Shown here one piece after another: positions 1-7,283 of a stretch of DNA of 18,601 nt. The position numbers and the translations under genes were made by a program. How positions within the stretch are numbered: the first letter of the stretch is position 1; each line of letters starts with the position of its first letter. Source of the DNA: Acidobacteriota bacterium (GTDB lineage Bacteria > Acidobacteriota > Terriglobia > Terriglobales > Acidobacteriaceae); assembly GCA_021779695.1 (NCBI GenBank), contig JAJYAE010000047.1, positions 1 through 18,601 of the forward strand, read 5' to 3'. Below the pieces are notes generated by a model. That model was not told where the DNA came from. It did not search any database and saw nothing but the letters and a program-made list of their open reading frames with translations.

Positions 1-385
1 AGTGCGTCCCCGCATCATCCTGAGCGCCCGCAGAATGCTTGGCCTCGACCATCGTCACATGCGCGTCCTCGAGTTGCACGCTGCCACCCAGATTCATGCC
101 AATGGATTTCTTGATCCCTTTTGCCCCCAAGAAACCTGTCAGCTCGTAGATTCCTACGAGCGTTGCACCATGCCTGGCGGCGACGGGCACCGCATCTGCG
201 ATATGGTCGAAGTGCCCATGCGTCAAAAGAATAAAGTGGATATTCTCTGGCAACTTATATCCAGGGGGATACTTGGGATTCTGCGAAATGAACGGATCAA
301 TCAGGATATTGGTACCCTTGGCGGTCTGAATCAAAACCGTTGAGTGCCCGAGCCAGGTAACCCGTGTCCCCTTCAGCAATTCCAT
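1..385 (-). CDS. UPF0173-type metal-dependent hydrolase (MBL fold), 5' part
   Basis: The first 128 codons of a gene whose 3' end lies beyond the window edge. It is read from the ATG at 385 and was identified by translating the minus strand. An AGGAG lies five bases before the ATG. The protein begins MELLKGTRVTWLGHST and carries the metallo-beta-lactamase metal motif THGHFDHI (His56, His58, Asp60, His61), followed by an Ile-Gly-Met-Asn-Leu-Gly-Gly stretch and the start of the next His segment near VEAKHSAG. This N-terminal layout (WLGHS/T, then ID-PF, then THxHxDH) matches the small stand-alone UPF0173/YtkL-like hydrolases. The substrate is unknown for the family. It is the third gene in a minus-strand run after bactofilin and a methyltransferase-like gene, 47 bases after the latter. 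The fold call is firm. The exact family is likely but is judged from half of the protein. Confidence 0.85.
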   Translation of the reverse strand, partial: MELLKGTRVTWLGHSTVLIQTAKGTNILIDPFISQNPKYPPGYKLPENIHFILLTHGHFDHIADAVPVAARHGATLVGIYELTGFLGAKGIKKSIGMNLGGSVQLEDAHVTMVEAKHSAGAQDDAGTH

Positions 386-432
386 ATTTTCTCCTATGCT
401 CCCCGTCACGATTGCTGGCGCAGGTCTCACAG

Positions 433-1092
433 TCAGCGCGTAATAATGACTTCCGAGACGCTGTCCTTTGCAAGGAACTGTTTGAATCCTGACCAGCGCG
501 TGAAGAGGCGCTCAATACTACGATTGGTGAATGCGCGCTGAATCGCAAAAGGCTGCGCTATTTGTACCTCGACCTCGTCGCCGGACGTGACATGAAAGCG
601 GCAGTAGGCCGTTTCGTCACCTTTTGCCCTCGTGTGGAAGAAGGCGAGAACCTGTCCACCTGGATTGACAGCGTGAAAGAGGTGGTCAACGACTGGAACA
701 ACCAACGGCTCTGGAAGGTAGTCGAGTGCAGTCCACAGAAGCACGACATCGAAGCTTCGCCCTGAAAACGACAAGGTCTGGTTCAGATAGCCTTCGACAT
801 CCCAAATCGGATTTTCTGATTCGTCTACCCCTTTTTGCCAGTTGCCGGTCATCGCGTCCCCGACAGGATCTGCGAGAAATATGCTGTGTCCCAGACTCGT
901 CAGGTAGTTGATATTCACTGGCGAGGTGGCGCCGGCATCAATCACCCGAAGTCCTGGCTCTGCCTGGAGTCTTTTCCGCAAAGCCGCCCATCCACCGGAG
1001 TGACGCGGCACACGGGGCCCGTTCAGCAACCCACTCGCATGGGCCGACGTTCCCTCATTCTTTCGATCAAACAAATGCCGCAACATTGCCAT
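433..1092 (-). CDS. class I SAM-dependent methyltransferase-like protein
   Basis: A 219-residue protein without a signal peptide. Residues 50-58 (VIDAGATSP) resemble the glycine-rich SAM-binding motif I but are degenerate, since the usual GxGxG is lost. LAD at 73-75 sits where motif II ends in an acidic residue. FDVVLLWTALDYLPEP (114-129) and NPGGQVLAFFH (143-153) match the post-motif segments of Rossmann-fold methyltransferases. The C-terminal 60 residues contain a Phe/Arg-rich segment that could bind a substrate, but no methyl acceptor can be read from it. ATGs at residues 1 and 3 are both possible; an AGGG just upstream serves either. It lies between bactofilin and the MBL hydrolase on the same strand, with 138 bases separating it from bactofilin. 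The function is unknown beyond the fold, and loss of the canonical glycines leaves open that it binds SAM poorly or not at all. Confidence 0.72.
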   Translation of the reverse strand: MAMLRHLFDRKNEGTSAHASGLLNGPRVPRHSGGWAALRKRLQAEPGLRVIDAGATSPVNINYLTSLGHSIFLADPVGDAMTGNWQKGVDESENPIWDVEGYLNQTLSFSGRSFDVVLLWTALDYLPEPLVVPVVDHLFHAVNPGGQVLAFFHTRAKGDETAYCRFHVTSGDEVEVQIAQPFAIQRAFTNRSIERLFTRWSGFKQFLAKDSVSEVIITR

Positions 1093-1230
1093 GACACCCT
1101 ATTGCATTCATATTCATGCGACTGACCATGTCCGCCCTTGACGCGCGTAAGGGGAACTGAGTCCTCATGACGCCAAGATCGAAGCAACTACGAAAGATGG
1201 CCATATCGCGGCCGTGGCACCCGAGCCGAC

Positions 1231-1587
1231 CTAGCTTTGGGTGGAACTCTCTGCTGCACCTTTCGAGAGATCCACCTTGCCCCGGAAGACTGCGTTGTCC
1301 TCGATGGCAAGTCGAAGCGCATGGACATCACCCTCCACTACGCTGCCTGCGCGAAGGTCGACGCGCCCACTCGCGACAATATTGCCATGCACGCGGCCCA
1401 TAATGAGCACGTCCTTGGCGGAGAGGTCTGCAGTCACATGGGCATTTGGCCCAATTGTCAATCTATGCTCGGCAAGGTTAACAATCCCCTCAACGTGACC
1501 ATCCACGATCAGGTCTTCACTGCCCTTCACTTCTCCACGAATTACTACGGTTTTTCCGATGCGTGCTTGTCCGGAGTCGGCAGCCAT
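1231..1587 (-). CDS. bactofilin family polymer-forming cytoskeletal protein
   Basis: A 118-residue protein that is almost entirely the bactofilin (DUF583) beta-helix: repeated short strands spaced by Gly, such as GEVKGSEDLIVDGHVEG, LIMGRVHGNIVASGRVDL and VVEGDVHALRLAIEDNAVFRGKVDL. Bactofilins polymerise without nucleotide into filaments or sheets at the inner membrane and act as scaffolds for cell-shape and cell-wall factors. The short polar tails (about 10 residues at the N-terminus, about 15 at the C-terminus) and the size are normal for the family. The ATG has AGGA eight bases upstream. A possible -10 TATACT (1675-1680, minus strand) with a poor TTGCGA at a 15-base spacing lies about 90 bases before the start; it is only a candidate promoter. 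The gene is divergent from the secreted protein at 1836. No M23 peptidase gene, a common bactofilin neighbour, is visible here. Confidence 0.9.
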   Translation of the reverse strand: MAADSGQARIGKTVVIRGEVKGSEDLIVDGHVEGIVNLAEHRLTIGPNAHVTADLSAKDVLIMGRVHGNIVASGRVDLRAGSVVEGDVHALRLAIEDNAVFRGKVDLSKGAAESSTQS

Positions 1588-1835
1588 GGTGCAGGTCCTT
1601 CCTCTTTGGTATTTAAGCCAATGAACGGGACTGGGGAAAAGGTTGCGTCCCCAAGCGGGTTATCCTCACGAATCAGTATAAATAGCCTTCGTGCATCGCA
1701 ATTCGATTCCGGTCAACACCAGAACCCCTGCCCGCACTATACGCAACGGGCCCCCATACATTCAATTCCAGCAACCTCAATCTAACGTGCGAGTCTAATA
1801 AGACGAGAGACAGGAATCTCGAATCCGGGATCGGA

Positions 1836-2696
1836 ATGCATTCTCCAACTGAGTTTTCAAGCGGAGTCGGAATCATCATGCTAGCCACCGTGATCGCCGC
1901 GGTCGGCCAGTCGGCAAGTTGCGCCCAAGGACTACCTCCTCTCGTGCAATCGGCACTAGCCGCAGAATTGCAGGCTGCCCAGGACAAGACACACCCCATG
2001 TGCTACGACCTTCGCCGGTCGAGTCCGCGACTGACTTCGACAAAGCGAATCTGTGAAACGAAGGATGGTGCTATCGCCCTCCTGCTTGCGCAGAATGATA
2101 AGCCATTAACGCCCGAGGAGGCTGCCCGGGAGCACGATCGGCTGATGTCACTGGAGAGTGAGCCGGGCCGGCAGTTGCATCGTAAGCAGAGCGATGATGC
2201 GGACATGGAGCGCGTACTCAAAATCTTGCGGGCGCTACCAAAGTCCTTTGTTTACACACCGGCCGGAACGAGTATGGGGCCGGATGGGCCGATTGATCGT
2301 TTCCATTTTGGTCCGAACCCCGATTTTGCTCCTCAAAGCCTGGAGACTCTGCCGATGACGCAAATGGTGGGGGACATCTGGATTGATCGTAAACAGGCTC
2401 GAGTCGCGAAACTCGATGGCCATCTGCGCCATGACGTAGATTTTGGCTGGGGCATTTTAGGGCAGTTGAACAAGGGTGGTTGGATTCGCATTGAGCAAGC
2501 TGACCTGGGTGGAGGTCAATGGCGCATCACCCATTTCCAGATTGAAATGACAGGTCGCGTCGTAATCAAGAACCGTGTCTTTAATTCAGACCAGCACCTC
2601 ACCCATTTCAGGCAGGTGTCAACCCAAATGGGCTATCAGGATGCAATCCGCATGTTGCTGCAGGGTCAGAGCTTATCCCAGGAAATGACCCGCTGA
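1836..2696 (+). CDS. secreted protein of unknown function
   Basis: A 286-residue protein that I do not recognise as a named family. Residues 11-28 are hydrophobic (GVGIIMLATVIAAVGQSA) and precede S-C-A-Q-G, so export through Sec with cleavage near residue 30 is likely. The Cys is in a poor lipobox, so a lipoprotein is possible but not favoured. The mature part has an acidic, helix-rich first half and a beta-rich second half with MVGDIWIDRKQARVAKLDGHL, DVDFGWGILGQLNKGGWIRIEQ and a Trp-rich continuation. Alternating strands with Asp/Lys and a GxW-type core suggest a LolA-like outer-membrane lipoprotein-sorting fold; that is a guess from pattern alone. The ATG at 1836 has GGGA five bases upstream. 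A second ATG at 1878 (residue 15) also has GGAA in front of it, and neither start gives the basic N-region of a standard signal peptide. The gene is monocistronic and ends in a terminator. Confidence 0.7.
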   Translation: MHSPTEFSSGVGIIMLATVIAAVGQSASCAQGLPPLVQSALAAELQAAQDKTHPMCYDLRRSSPRLTSTKRICETKDGAIALLLAQNDKPLTPEEAAREHDRLMSLESEPGRQLHRKQSDDADMERVLKILRALPKSFVYTPAGTSMGPDGPIDRFHFGPNPDFAPQSLETLPMTQMVGDIWIDRKQARVAKLDGHLRHDVDFGWGILGQLNKGGWIRIEQADLGGGQWRITHFQIEMTGRVVIKNRVFNSDQHLTHFRQVSTQMGYQDAIRMLLQGQSLSQEMTR

Positions 2697-2741
2697 AAAA
2701 TAAACAGGCCCGGCTGCGCATGACGCTGCCAGGCCTATCTT
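2697..2741. terminator. bidirectional intrinsic terminator between convergent genes
   Basis: A hairpin at 2706-2736 pairs AGGCC with GGCCT, then GGC with GCC, then GCG with CGC around a CATGA loop, with single mismatches between the three helices. On the plus strand it is followed by ATCTTTTG, terminating the secreted-protein gene. On the minus strand it is followed by TTTATTTTT, terminating the atp genes. The position directly between two converging stop codons fits a shared terminator. Confidence 0.85.
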
Positions 2742-2755
2742 TTGAAGCCACGGGT

Positions 2756-3055
2756 TCAATGGATTTTTGCGAAGACAACCACGAGCGTGAAAAGAGTCAA
2801 AGACTCGATAAAGGCAAGACCCAGGACCAGCAGAAGCTGAATTCCTGCACGCGTCCCAGGATTGCGGGCAAGCGCCTCTGTTGCCGATCCAACGGCGCGC
2901 CCCTGCCCAAGCCCGCACAGGCCAGCAGCAATACCCATTCCGATTCCGGCTCCAATGGGCGCCATATCCGTCACGGACGAGCCGCCCTGTGCAAACGCCG
3001 GAATGGCAAAGCAAAGTGCAGACAATGCCATCAGTACATTCTGAAGTTTCCGCAT
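2756..3055 (-). CDS. atpE: F-type ATP synthase subunit c
   Basis: The 99-residue proteolipid that forms the rotor ring in the membrane. Two transmembrane helices (about 33-55 and 72-97) flank the polar loop ARNPGTR. The ion-binding carboxylate is Glu84 in LAFIESLTLF. Gln51 and Ser85 match two ligands of Na+-type c rings, but Leu86 and Phe89 replace the Thr and Tyr that complete the Na+ site, so proton coupling is more likely (inference). Unusual is the N-terminal extension of about 23 residues, which reads like a cleavable signal peptide: MRKLQ, a hydrophobic stretch, then AFAQGG. Most c subunits are about 75-85 residues without it. The ATG has GGAG five to six bases upstream, so the extension is translated. 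It is the last gene of the atpZ-I-B-E run. Confidence 0.95.
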   Translation of the reverse strand: MRKLQNVLMALSALCFAIPAFAQGGSSVTDMAPIGAGIGMGIAAGLCGLGQGRAVGSATEALARNPGTRAGIQLLLVLGLAFIESLTLFTLVVVFAKIH

Positions 3056-3135
3056 AATTCTCCAGCTTCCCTATGAATTAACCGCCAGTGGGTGGTTGAG
3101 ACTCACCGTGCTGGCCCCCTCACACTTGCGGTCTT

Positions 3136-3170
3136 TCCGTTGATCCGGAGCGGAAGCGTTCTCCGGCGGA
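3136..3170 (-). other. inverted repeat / mRNA hairpin between atpB and atpE
   Basis: In the 155-base atpB-atpE spacer, CCGGAG (3145-3150) is the inverse complement of CTCCGG (3161-3166), and outside it TCCG (3136-3139) pairs with CGGA (3167-3170), with a one-sided internal loop. No U-tract follows on the minus strand, so it does not look like a terminator. It could be an RNA processing or stability element that lets atpE be made at higher level than atpB, as needed for the c ring. That role is inferred only. Confidence 0.5.
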
Positions 3171-3210
3171 ATCCTGTTGACTGCCTTTGATGCAGAATCC
3201 AAATCGCGAC

Positions 3211-3942
3211 TCAGTGCTCGTGCGCCACGGCCTGCGACAGATAAATCATCGCCAGCAACATAAAGACATATGCCTGGATCAGCGACACAGCAAAGTGAAG
3301 TAAAAGTGGCGCCACTGGAATCGCCAGAGGGATCATTGAAAAGGCCACCAAAGTAAGAAGATCACTGGCCAGCATGTTGGCATAAAGACGGATCGTCAGA
3401 GACATTACCCGGGCCAGATGCGAGATGATTTCGATCGGGAACAGCAGCGGGGCCAGCCACCAGAGCGGCCCGGCAAAATGCTTCAGGTATCCAATCGGCC
3501 CCTGTACGCGAACCCCGTGGAAGTTGTAATACAGGAATGTAAGCACCGCAATGCCTAAAGGAACAACCGGCTGGCTCGTGGGTGTAATGATCCGCGGAAG
3601 CAGGCCAAGCAGGTTGTTGAGGACCACAAACAAGGCAACGCAGGTGACGAAGGCCTGGAAGCGCGTATGGTCATGCCCGATGACCTGTTCCCCTTGCCCG
3701 CCTGTAAACTCGTGAATCAATTCCGCAATCTGCTGCGCCGGATTCGGCTTCTCGACGGAAAGTGTAAAACGCACAATCAAGAAGAAAACGATCAAGCCAA
3801 ATGCCACGGTCAGTTCCAGGGCGAACGTGTCCGTGATGACTGTTCGAGGGTTTGCTGATAATCCGACGGCGTGCATGGCGGAAGCCGCAATGCCACCGAA
3901 CAAATCATTCCACACACGAGTTATCGCTAAAGTATCCTGCAT
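3211..3942 (-). CDS. atpB: F-type ATP synthase subunit a
   Basis: The 243-residue membrane subunit that forms the two proton half-channels against the c ring. Five or six hydrophobic helices are visible. The essential arginine is Arg185 in SLTIRLYANMLASDLL, and the last helix has the conserved Gln in LIQAYVFMLLAMIYL (Gln223). NNLLGLLPR (109-117) is the family's second-helix signature. The length and motifs are normal for bacterial subunit a. The start ATG has only a weak GGAA upstream. It lies 41 bases after atpI and 155 bases before atpE. The b subunits and all F1 subunits are absent from the neighbourhood. Confidence 0.96.
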   Translation of the reverse strand: MQDTLAITRVWNDLFGGIAASAMHAVGLSANPRTVITDTFALELTVAFGLIVFFLIVRFTLSVEKPNPAQQIAELIHEFTGGQGEQVIGHDHTRFQAFVTCVALFVVLNNLLGLLPRIITPTSQPVVPLGIAVLTFLYYNFHGVRVQGPIGYLKHFAGPLWWLAPLLFPIEIISHLARVMSLTIRLYANMLASDLLTLVAFSMIPLAIPVAPLLLHFAVSLIQAYVFMLLAMIYLSQAVAHEH

Positions 3943-3983
3943 CGTTCCGCATGTCTTTCTGTTTTCCGGACAGGTTGCGCAGC

Positions 3984-4397
3984 TTAGTCACGCAGCAGCC
4001 GCAGAGATACCCAGACCGTGGCCAGTACAGCCAAACCCAGCCCGCACAAAAGCGCTACGACTGAACCCCGGAAACACTTTAGGCTACCATAAATGACCCC
4101 TGCGAAGATGAAGAGTCTCAACAGGAAAAAGGCGACAGCAACGGCCGCACCTCGCGGAGTTTGCTGTCTATCCAGTTTCGCGTTCAGCAGGCGGATCAGT
4201 CTCTGCCACTCAAAAATACTGACTGCAGAGATCGCGGCTCCCGTGAGGAGCATGGCTGCATTCCGCCAGCCTGAGGCCCACCAGAGCAGAGCGGAGGCAA
4301 GCACCCCCATCAGAATTGTCAGCCGAATCGCCCGCATCAGCAAGGCGGTGAGTCCCTCATCGGTAAGACTCACAATAGGATGCGTCTCGTCCGTCAT
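3984..4397 (-). CDS. ATP synthase I-type membrane protein (AtpI family)
   Basis: A 137-residue protein with four predicted membrane helices (about 22-41, 46-63, 86-105 and 109-134), arranged as in the ATP synthase I chain family. A basic loop with EWQRLIRLLNAKLDRQQ separates the two helix pairs. AtpI proteins assist c-ring assembly or ion supply to ATP synthase and are usually encoded just before atpB, as here. Sequence conservation in this family is low, so topology and position carry the call. The ATG overlaps the stop codon of the preceding gene in ATGA, indicating translational coupling with atpZ. Confidence 0.78.
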   Translation of the reverse strand: MTDETHPIVSLTDEGLTALLMRAIRLTILMGVLASALLWWASGWRNAAMLLTGAAISAVSIFEWQRLIRLLNAKLDRQQTPRGAAVAVAFFLLRLFIFAGVIYGSLKCFRGSVVALLCGLGLAVLATVWVSLRLLRD

Positions 4398-4696
4398 GAT
4401 CCTCTATTGTCTTTTACTTGTTTTGGCTCCGCCACGTCACTCTTGGGGCCGGCCGCAAGGACCATCCGAATCACGTGCACCATACCGGCAATTCCACCAA
4501 AAACGATTCCAGCCAAACCAATCCAGGACTGATGGAAACGGTGGTCAAGCCAAGAGCCGAGAAGCCACCCCACGAAAGCTGCACAGGGCAGAAGAATGGC
4601 AATCTGCATCATCTTCTCTGCCTGAACCAGGCTCTCGATGCCGCTGGACATTCGACGGTGAGATTGCTTGTTCGAAATGGGCCGATTGTATGCCAT
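4394..4696 (-). CDS. AtpZ-like F0 accessory protein (AtpI/AtpZ, 'ATPase gene 1' family)
   Basis: A 100-residue protein with a polar, basic N-terminus and two membrane helices (about 29-50 and 57-82) joined by [17 protein letters not shown]. GxWLD near the end of helix 1 and G-I-V-F-G-G-I-A-G in helix 2 are typical of the short AtpZ/AtpI proteins encoded at the head of F0 operons. AtpZ and AtpI together have been proposed to form a Mg2+/Ca2+ channel or an assembly factor. It is the first gene of the minus-strand F0 run and is divergent from lysS with 87 bases between the chosen starts. Met16 is an alternative start; AGGAA lies ten bases before the upstream ATG. Confidence 0.8.
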   Translation of the reverse strand: MAYNRPISNKQSHRRMSSGIESLVQAEKMMQIAILLPCAAFVGWLLGSWLDHRFHQSWIGLAGIVFGGIAGMVHVIRMVLAAGPKSDVAEPKQVKDNRGS

Positions 4697-4783
4697 GAAA
4701 GCTGGTTCCTAGCATACATTGGTCAGGGACAACCGGGTATACTTCACTCTTGGCACCTTGTCCAACTGATGGAAGGAAGTCTC

Positions 4784-6436
4784 GTGTTTGAATCTGAGTT
4801 TGAGCGCAATTTATTTGAATTGCGCAGGTCGAAACTTGCCGAGATCGAGAAGCTGGGCCATGCTACGTATCCCAATCAGTTCCGCGCCTCCCACACGATC
4901 CCCGATATCAAGAAGCACTGGGACGGAGTGACCGGAGAGACGCTGGACGCCGAGCGAACTTCGGTTCAGGTTGCCGGTCGGATCATGGCGATTCGCGCGC
5001 AGGGCAAGGCGGGCTTCGCGACCCTGCAGCAAAGCGGACAACGACTTCAGATCTACGTCCGCCTCGATGCCGTGGGCGACCAAGGCTTCGCACTGTACAA
5101 GCTGCTTGATCTGGGCGACCACATCGGTGTGTCTGGGTATCTGTTCAGAACCCGTACGGGGGAGCTCACGATCCACGTTGAGACGATAGTTTTTCTCGCA
5201 AAAGCGATGCTCGCTCTCCCGGAGAAATTTCATGGACTGGCGGACGTGGAGATCCGCTACCGCCAGCGATACGTGGACCTCTTCACCAATATGGAAAGCC
5301 GGGACGTATTTGTGAAGCGCGCAAAGACCCTGCGTGCAATCCGGCAGTTTTTTGATGGTCGCGGCTATCTGGAAGTCGAAACACCGATGATGCAACAGAT
5401 TGCGGGTGGAGCGGCTGCGCGTCCATTCAAGACCCACCACAACGCGCTGGACCAGGATTTATTCCTGCGCATCGCCCCTGAGCTCTACCTGAAGCGGCTC
5501 GTGGTTGGGGGGCTTGACCGCGTCTATGAAATCAATCGCAATTTCCGGAACGAGGGCGTCAGCACACAGCATAATCCTGAGTTCACAATGCTCGAGTTTT
5601 ATCAGGCCTACGCAAATTATCACGACCTGATGGATTTGACCGAAGAACTGATCGCGTTTGTGGCGCACGAGGTCAACGGAACCAAGCTAACGGAGTTCAA
5701 CGGCCATACAATCGATCTCGGCAAGTGGCAGCGCTTCACGATGCGCGAGGCAATCCTCGCTTACTGGCCCCATGAAGCCGGTCTAAAACCCACCGCCGGA
5801 ATTTTCCAGGGCACATCCGAACTACAATCGTGCCTTCATGACGCTATAGGATCACTGGAGCAATCAATGGCGGATACTGCCCATATTTCGCCTGAGCGCC
5901 AGAGTGAATTGAAAACGGTCCATAGCGCAATGAGTGCCGTGTATTACGAGTCGATGAAAGGCGGCCCTCTGGGCAAGAGCATCTACAACCTTTTCGAAGC
6001 GATTGTCGAGCCGTTCCTGATCCAGCCGACAATGATCTACGACTATCCTGTGGAGGTATCTCCTCTTTCCAAAGCCAAACCGGACGATCCTGCCCACGTA
6101 GAACGATTCGAATTTTTTGCAGGCGGCTTCGAGTTGGGGAACGCCTTCAGCGAGTTGAATGATCCAGTCGAGCAACACAAACGTTTCGAACAGCAGCTTT
6201 CGGAGCGGGATCGAGGCGACGACGAGGCGCACCAGATGGATGAAGATTATGTGCGCGCACTAGCGTACGGCCTGCCTCCTACGGGTGGTGAAGGCATAGG
6301 GATTGACCGCCTTGTCATGCTGCTCACCGGGTCCCGGTCGATTCGCGACGTCATCCTCTTTCCCCTGATGCGGAGCCGCGACCAGGCTGCCGGAGAGAAA
6401 CTGCCAACTGCCGGCGACAGCAACCAACCGGCCTAG
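4784..6436 (+). CDS. lysS: lysyl-tRNA synthetase, class II
   Basis: Attaches lysine to tRNA-Lys in the cytoplasm. The OB-fold anticodon-binding domain covers about residues 60-140 ([21 protein letters not shown]). The class II catalytic domain follows with motif 1 at [10 protein letters not shown] (194-203), motif 2 at [11 protein letters not shown] (248-258) followed by [14 protein letters not shown], and motif 3 at [13 protein letters not shown] (502-514). I chose GTG 4784 because AGGA lies six bases upstream; the frame stays open far upstream (to 4418), but those codons overlap atpZ and have no SD. An ATG at 4769 also lacks one. At 550 residues it is longer than the usual 490-510, owing to about 30 extra residues around 340-390 and a short tail after residue 532. 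TATACT at 4738-4743 may be its -10, but no good -35 is seen. ymdB follows 30 bases downstream. Confidence 0.95.
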   Translation: MFESEFERNLFELRRSKLAEIEKLGHATYPNQFRASHTIPDIKKHWDGVTGETLDAERTSVQVAGRIMAIRAQGKAGFATLQQSGQRLQIYVRLDAVGDQGFALYKLLDLGDHIGVSGYLFRTRTGELTIHVETIVFLAKAMLALPEKFHGLADVEIRYRQRYVDLFTNMESRDVFVKRAKTLRAIRQFFDGRGYLEVETPMMQQIAGGAAARPFKTHHNALDQDLFLRIAPELYLKRLVVGGLDRVYEINRNFRNEGVSTQHNPEFTMLEFYQAYANYHDLMDLTEELIAFVAHEVNGTKLTEFNGHTIDLGKWQRFTMREAILAYWPHEAGLKPTAGIFQGTSELQSCLHDAIGSLEQSMADTAHISPERQSELKTVHSAMSAVYYESMKGGPLGKSIYNLFEAIVEPFLIQPTMIYDYPVEVSPLSKAKPDDPAHVERFEFFAGGFELGNAFSELNDPVEQHKRFEQQLSERDRGDDEAHQMDEDYVRALAYGLPPTGGEGIGIDRLVMLLTGSRSIRDVILFPLMRSRDQAAGEKLPTAGDSNQPA

Positions 6437-6466
6437 ACTCTTAATCTCAGGGGGCAGCGAGCCACA

Positions 6467-7264
6467 TTGAAAATTCTTTTTGTTGGCGATATCTTCGGTA
6501 GCGCTGGTCGCAAAATTGTACGCGAGCACATTCACCACATCTGCTCCACAAACCATGTCGAGTTGGTGGTGATGAATGCCGAGAACGCTGCTGGAGGCTT
6601 TGGCGTAACTCCACAAATTGCCGAAGAATTATTTGATCTTGGCGCCGACGTACTGACCACGGGAAATCACGTTTGGGACAAGCGCGAATTGATGGACTAT
6701 CTGGAGTCAGTTCCAGAAGACAGCAAGGACCGCCCCCGTCGCGTATTGCGACCTGCGAATCTGGCGCCTGGCGTTCCAGGCTATGGCGTCTTTGAGGGCA
6801 AAACACAATCAGGCGTCGATTTCGCCGTTGTTGACCTGATGGGCCGGGTCTTCATGTCCGGCACCAATGATCCGTTTCACTTCATCAATGACTTACTGCC
6901 GTCTATCCGCACAAAAGTGATCATCGTCGATTTTCACGGCGAGGCCACCAGCGAGAAAGTTGCAATGGGATGGCATCTGGATGGTAAGGTCACGGCCGTG
7001 CTGGGAACGCACACCCACGTTCCAACGGCAGATGAGCGAATCCTGCCTGGTGGTACGGCTTATCAAACAGATGTGGGTATGAGCGGCCCTTACGATAGCG
7101 TCATCGGAGTGGAAAAGGATCTAGTTCTTCGAAGATTCCTCACTGGGATGCCTGGAAAATTCGAAGCCGCAAAAGGAAATCCAAAGTTGTGTGCCGCCTT
7201 GGTTGAATGCGATGCCGCAACCGGGCGTGCCATCGCCATCCGCCGGCTGATGCTAGGCGAGTAA
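6467..7264 (+). CDS. ymdB: YmdB family metallophosphodiesterase
   Basis: A 265-residue calcineurin-like phosphodiesterase of the YmdB/DR1281 family (TIGR00282), which cleaves 2',3'-cyclic nucleotides and, in Bacillus, affects biofilm and motility gene expression. The dinuclear metal site is complete: Asp8 in VGDIFG, Glu39 and Asn40 in NAEN, Asn67 and His68 in GNHVWD, His157 in DFHGEATSEK, and His182 and His184 in GTHTHVPT. The length is normal for the family. It begins with TTG; the N-terminus MKILFVGDIFG leaves no room for a later start, and the SD is poor (GGGGG about 12 bases upstream). Thirty bases after lysS on the same strand, it is probably cotranscribed with it. It converges with the minus-strand gene ending at 7284. 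Confidence 0.93.
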   Translation: MKILFVGDIFGSAGRKIVREHIHHICSTNHVELVVMNAENAAGGFGVTPQIAEELFDLGADVLTTGNHVWDKRELMDYLESVPEDSKDRPRRVLRPANLAPGVPGYGVFEGKTQSGVDFAVVDLMGRVFMSGTNDPFHFINDLLPSIRTKVIIVDFHGEATSEKVAMGWHLDGKVTAVLGTHTHVPTADERILPGGTAYQTDVGMSGPYDSVIGVEKDLVLRRFLTGMPGKFEAAKGNPKLCAALVECDAATGRAIAIRRLMLGE

Positions 7265-7283
7265 ATCACATCACAGCTTGTCG

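Noticed and set aside
1237..1785. 182-codon plus-strand ORF opposite bactofilin
   Set aside because: It is composition-driven antisense of a clear bactofilin gene, with no SD and no family features.
1588..1835. Regulatory elements in the bactofilin/secreted-protein divergent region
   Set aside because: Only a -10-like TATACT with a poor, 15-base-spaced -35 and short weak stems were seen; not enough to call a feature.
4418..4783. N-terminal extension of lysS in the open frame from 4418
   Set aside because: It runs antisense over atpZ, has no SD, and the LysRS family starts near [12 protein letters not shown] sits six bases before GTG 4784.
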